From contig CBDCWT010000084.1 of the NCBI GenBank assembly GCA_965223305.1, positions 376,065 through 440,064 of the forward strand: a DNA stretch of 64,000 nt. The letters are read 5' to 3'. Shown one piece after another: positions 62,426-64,000 of the stretch. Position numbers and translations under genes: made by a program. Origin of the DNA: CBDCWT01 sp965223305. Its GTDB lineage: Bacteria > Planctomycetota > Planctomycetia > Pirellulales > Pirellulaceae. How positions within the stretch are numbered: the stretch's first letter is position 1; each line of letters starts with the position of its first letter. The notes under the pieces were generated by a model that saw nothing but the letters and a program-made list of their open reading frames with translations, made no database searches and had not been told where the DNA came from.

Positions 62426-64000
62426 CCCGGATTATTCACGAGGGGTTGAAGATTGGGCAGAGATATGTGGTTGAGCTTTTGATGTAGGTTCGCGACCGCC
62501 AACGGGCAGAGTTCCCCCTTTCCCCCTTGCGAGGGCAGGTGACGGTGAAGATTTGACGAGGGAGACGGACAAGGGCGGGCGGCTACGTGCCAGGAGCCAA
62601 GGCTTGAGCCACGGTGCGGAAGAAGGGCAGATATGGCCAGGAGCCTGAAAGAAATACACGCACGCGACGTGCGGTGATCTTCATGCGTGAGGCTACTTTG
62701 ATCAGCATCATCCGCCAAGTGTTCGCATGGCCTTCACCCAAAGGATCGGCTTGGCGGCGGCGATTGAACTGGCCGCGACGCGTGCGACCCGTGGACGCTT
62801 CAGCCGGAATTTCATGTGTCACTTGCAACGGGTCCGATCCTTGCTCCGACAACACTTTGACCGTCGGTTCCAGTGGCGGCGAGGCGATTCGTCGACGCAT
62901 CTGCACCAGCAGGTTGTTGGCCGCGCAGTGCAGAAACATGCGGAAGCAATTCGCCATATAGCGATGATCGCTCAGCCGATCTGCGCACAGATCACATTTC
63001 AGCTCCTTGTTGCGGTTCTCGCTTTCGCCGCGTTCGCTGTACTCATCATAAGCGCCGTGCGGCAACGTGCGGGCTCCAGGACGATTGGTTACAACGGCTC
63101 GGCGGTTCGTCCCCTGCGAGTTGGCTTCGCACTTGACGACGACCCACCGCGGCTGCTCCCAAGTGCCGGGTTGGTAGTCAAAGCCCGTGAAGAGCCGTTG
63201 CGGCTGGCCGCTCTTTTCGCACGCTTCGACGGCTGTTTTCAGCAATTCCTCGCTGTTTCGCTTCAACACGTTATTCATGCCAACGCCAATCGAGTAGAGG
63301 ACACTCAGCGCTCACAGACCCGATAAAACCAAGGTTTGGCATAGCCCGAGTCGGCCCGTACGTGAATCACAACATCAGGAAATTTTTCACGCAGAGCCTC
63401 GACGACACGTTCCAAATCAAGTCCCAGTCCGAGCGCCGGGTCCGCCGTGCCGTACAGCAGCGCTGGCAGCACGACCAAGTCGTTGTCGGCACAGGTGATC
63501 GCACGCACTAGGTATTGGTACTGCTTGTAGTATCCGTGGTAGAAGATCAATTGTTGTTGACCGTGAGTGGGATCGTCGAAAACGTCAATGTCCAAAGTAA
63601 TCTCGACGGGCGTCTCGTCGAAGGAGTCCACGAAGTGGTGAAGGAACCACTCTTCCAACCGCAACAAGTCAGCTGGGGTGACGGCATTTTCAAACCGCGA
63701 CAACGTGGGTTGACTTGCCAAATCTTTATCGTCCGGCAAGCGGTCCGCGATCATTTTGAAGATGGCGTCACTGCGTAACGCATCATGATCATTCTGGTCT
63801 TCGTAGCCGGCGACAATGCCGAACACGCGACTTCGAACCATCTCCAACACCGAATGAGTTGGGTCGGTTCGAGTGTCACCCAATTGAGCGGCAAACCCCT
63901 CTGTCAGCTTCAGTTTTTCGTCGAACTGCCGAAACAACAGCAGTCCGGTATCCGTGGAAAGATGTTCCTGTACCGGTTCAATTTCGATAGGCAATTCTGT
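62426..64000. mobile_element. IS1380-family insertion sequence, left part
   Basis: The element begins with CCCGGATTATTCACGAGG immediately after the intron protein's stop, a terminal repeat shared (13 bases) with the solitary end at 36066-36081. It contains a minus-strand DDE transposase covering most of the remaining window. The other end is beyond the right edge. Confidence 0.75.
62583..64000 (-). pseudogene. IS1380-family transposase, frameshifted, start off right edge
   Basis: The minus strand encodes an IS1380/DDE_Tnp_1 transposase in two frames. Part one (about 64000-63305) reads LLLFRQFDEKLKLTEGF, then SQPTLSRFENAVTPADLLRL, ITLDIDVFDDPTHGQQQ with its catalytic-type Asp, and VIHVRADSGYAKPWFYRVCE, and then hits a stop. 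Part two (63303-62583) continues with VLYSIGVGMNNVLKRN, the YDEYSERGESENRNKELK region with the catalytic Glu, and a basic C-terminus. A single missing base near 63310-63314 explains the break. The frame is open to the right edge; TTG 63994 is in frame, but the true start is probably outside. Length to the edge is about 470 residues, near the family norm. Confidence 0.85.

Overview
The window looks like a chromosomal segment of a planctomycete, probably of the Pirellulales/Rhodopirellula type. Four things point there: several very large secreted proteins that begin with the planctomycete LEPR-type N-terminal motif (EELEPRRVLAG, AERLEKRNLL, LEARQLLA), a cohesin-like plus dockerin protein, an exported double-propeller WD40 protein, and dispersed repeats of the GGGCTAACGCCC kind. 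No rRNA or taxonomic marker is present, so genus is not claimed.

Positions 1-24094 are the 5' part of one gigantic minus-strand gene that runs off the left edge (at least about 8,030 codons). It encodes a repetitive Gly/Asp-rich exported protein with RTX-like calcium-binding blocks, a CHRD-like domain, a PPC-like domain and Ig-like domains. Three one-base insertions in short homopolymers lie in its first 2.2 kb. All sizeable plus-strand frames in this stretch are antisense shadows.

Positions 24.5-42.4 kb hold further cell-surface genes: a secreted protein with a conserved C-terminal block, a WD40 protein bracketed by oppositely oriented arrays of a ~223-bp repeat, a VCBS/Calx-beta/cohesin/dockerin protein, a lipoprotein, an esterase remnant, and a 2,035-residue protein carrying ten near-identical 126-residue SdrD-B-like repeats.

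Positions 42677-50709 are an apparent integrative element. A 45-bp direct repeat that includes the 3' part of tRNA-Val(CAC) brackets a frame-broken tyrosine recombinase, two toxin-antitoxin modules (ParE/RelE type and zeta type), and a BlaI-like repressor with a BlaR1-like M56 sensor protease. The sensor's extracytoplasmic part has carboxypeptidase-regulatory-like domains and leucine-rich repeats. Two 16-bp dyads precede the repressor.

Positions 50.7-59.7 kb return to core-like genes: tRNA-Val, a small membrane protein, a YccV/HspQ-like protein, two TatA-like proteins, and a Tol/Ton-like minus-strand operon. That operon runs TPR protein, ExbB/TolQ, ExbD/TolR, then a membrane-anchored proline-rich protein ending in an alpha/alpha toroid. 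The last protein sits where a TonB/TolA-type protein would be expected.

Positions 60.5-64.0 kb carry a group II intron placed just after a long hairpin (IIC-like). Its 3' side appears to be interrupted by an IS1380-family element with a frameshifted transposase that leaves the window on the right.
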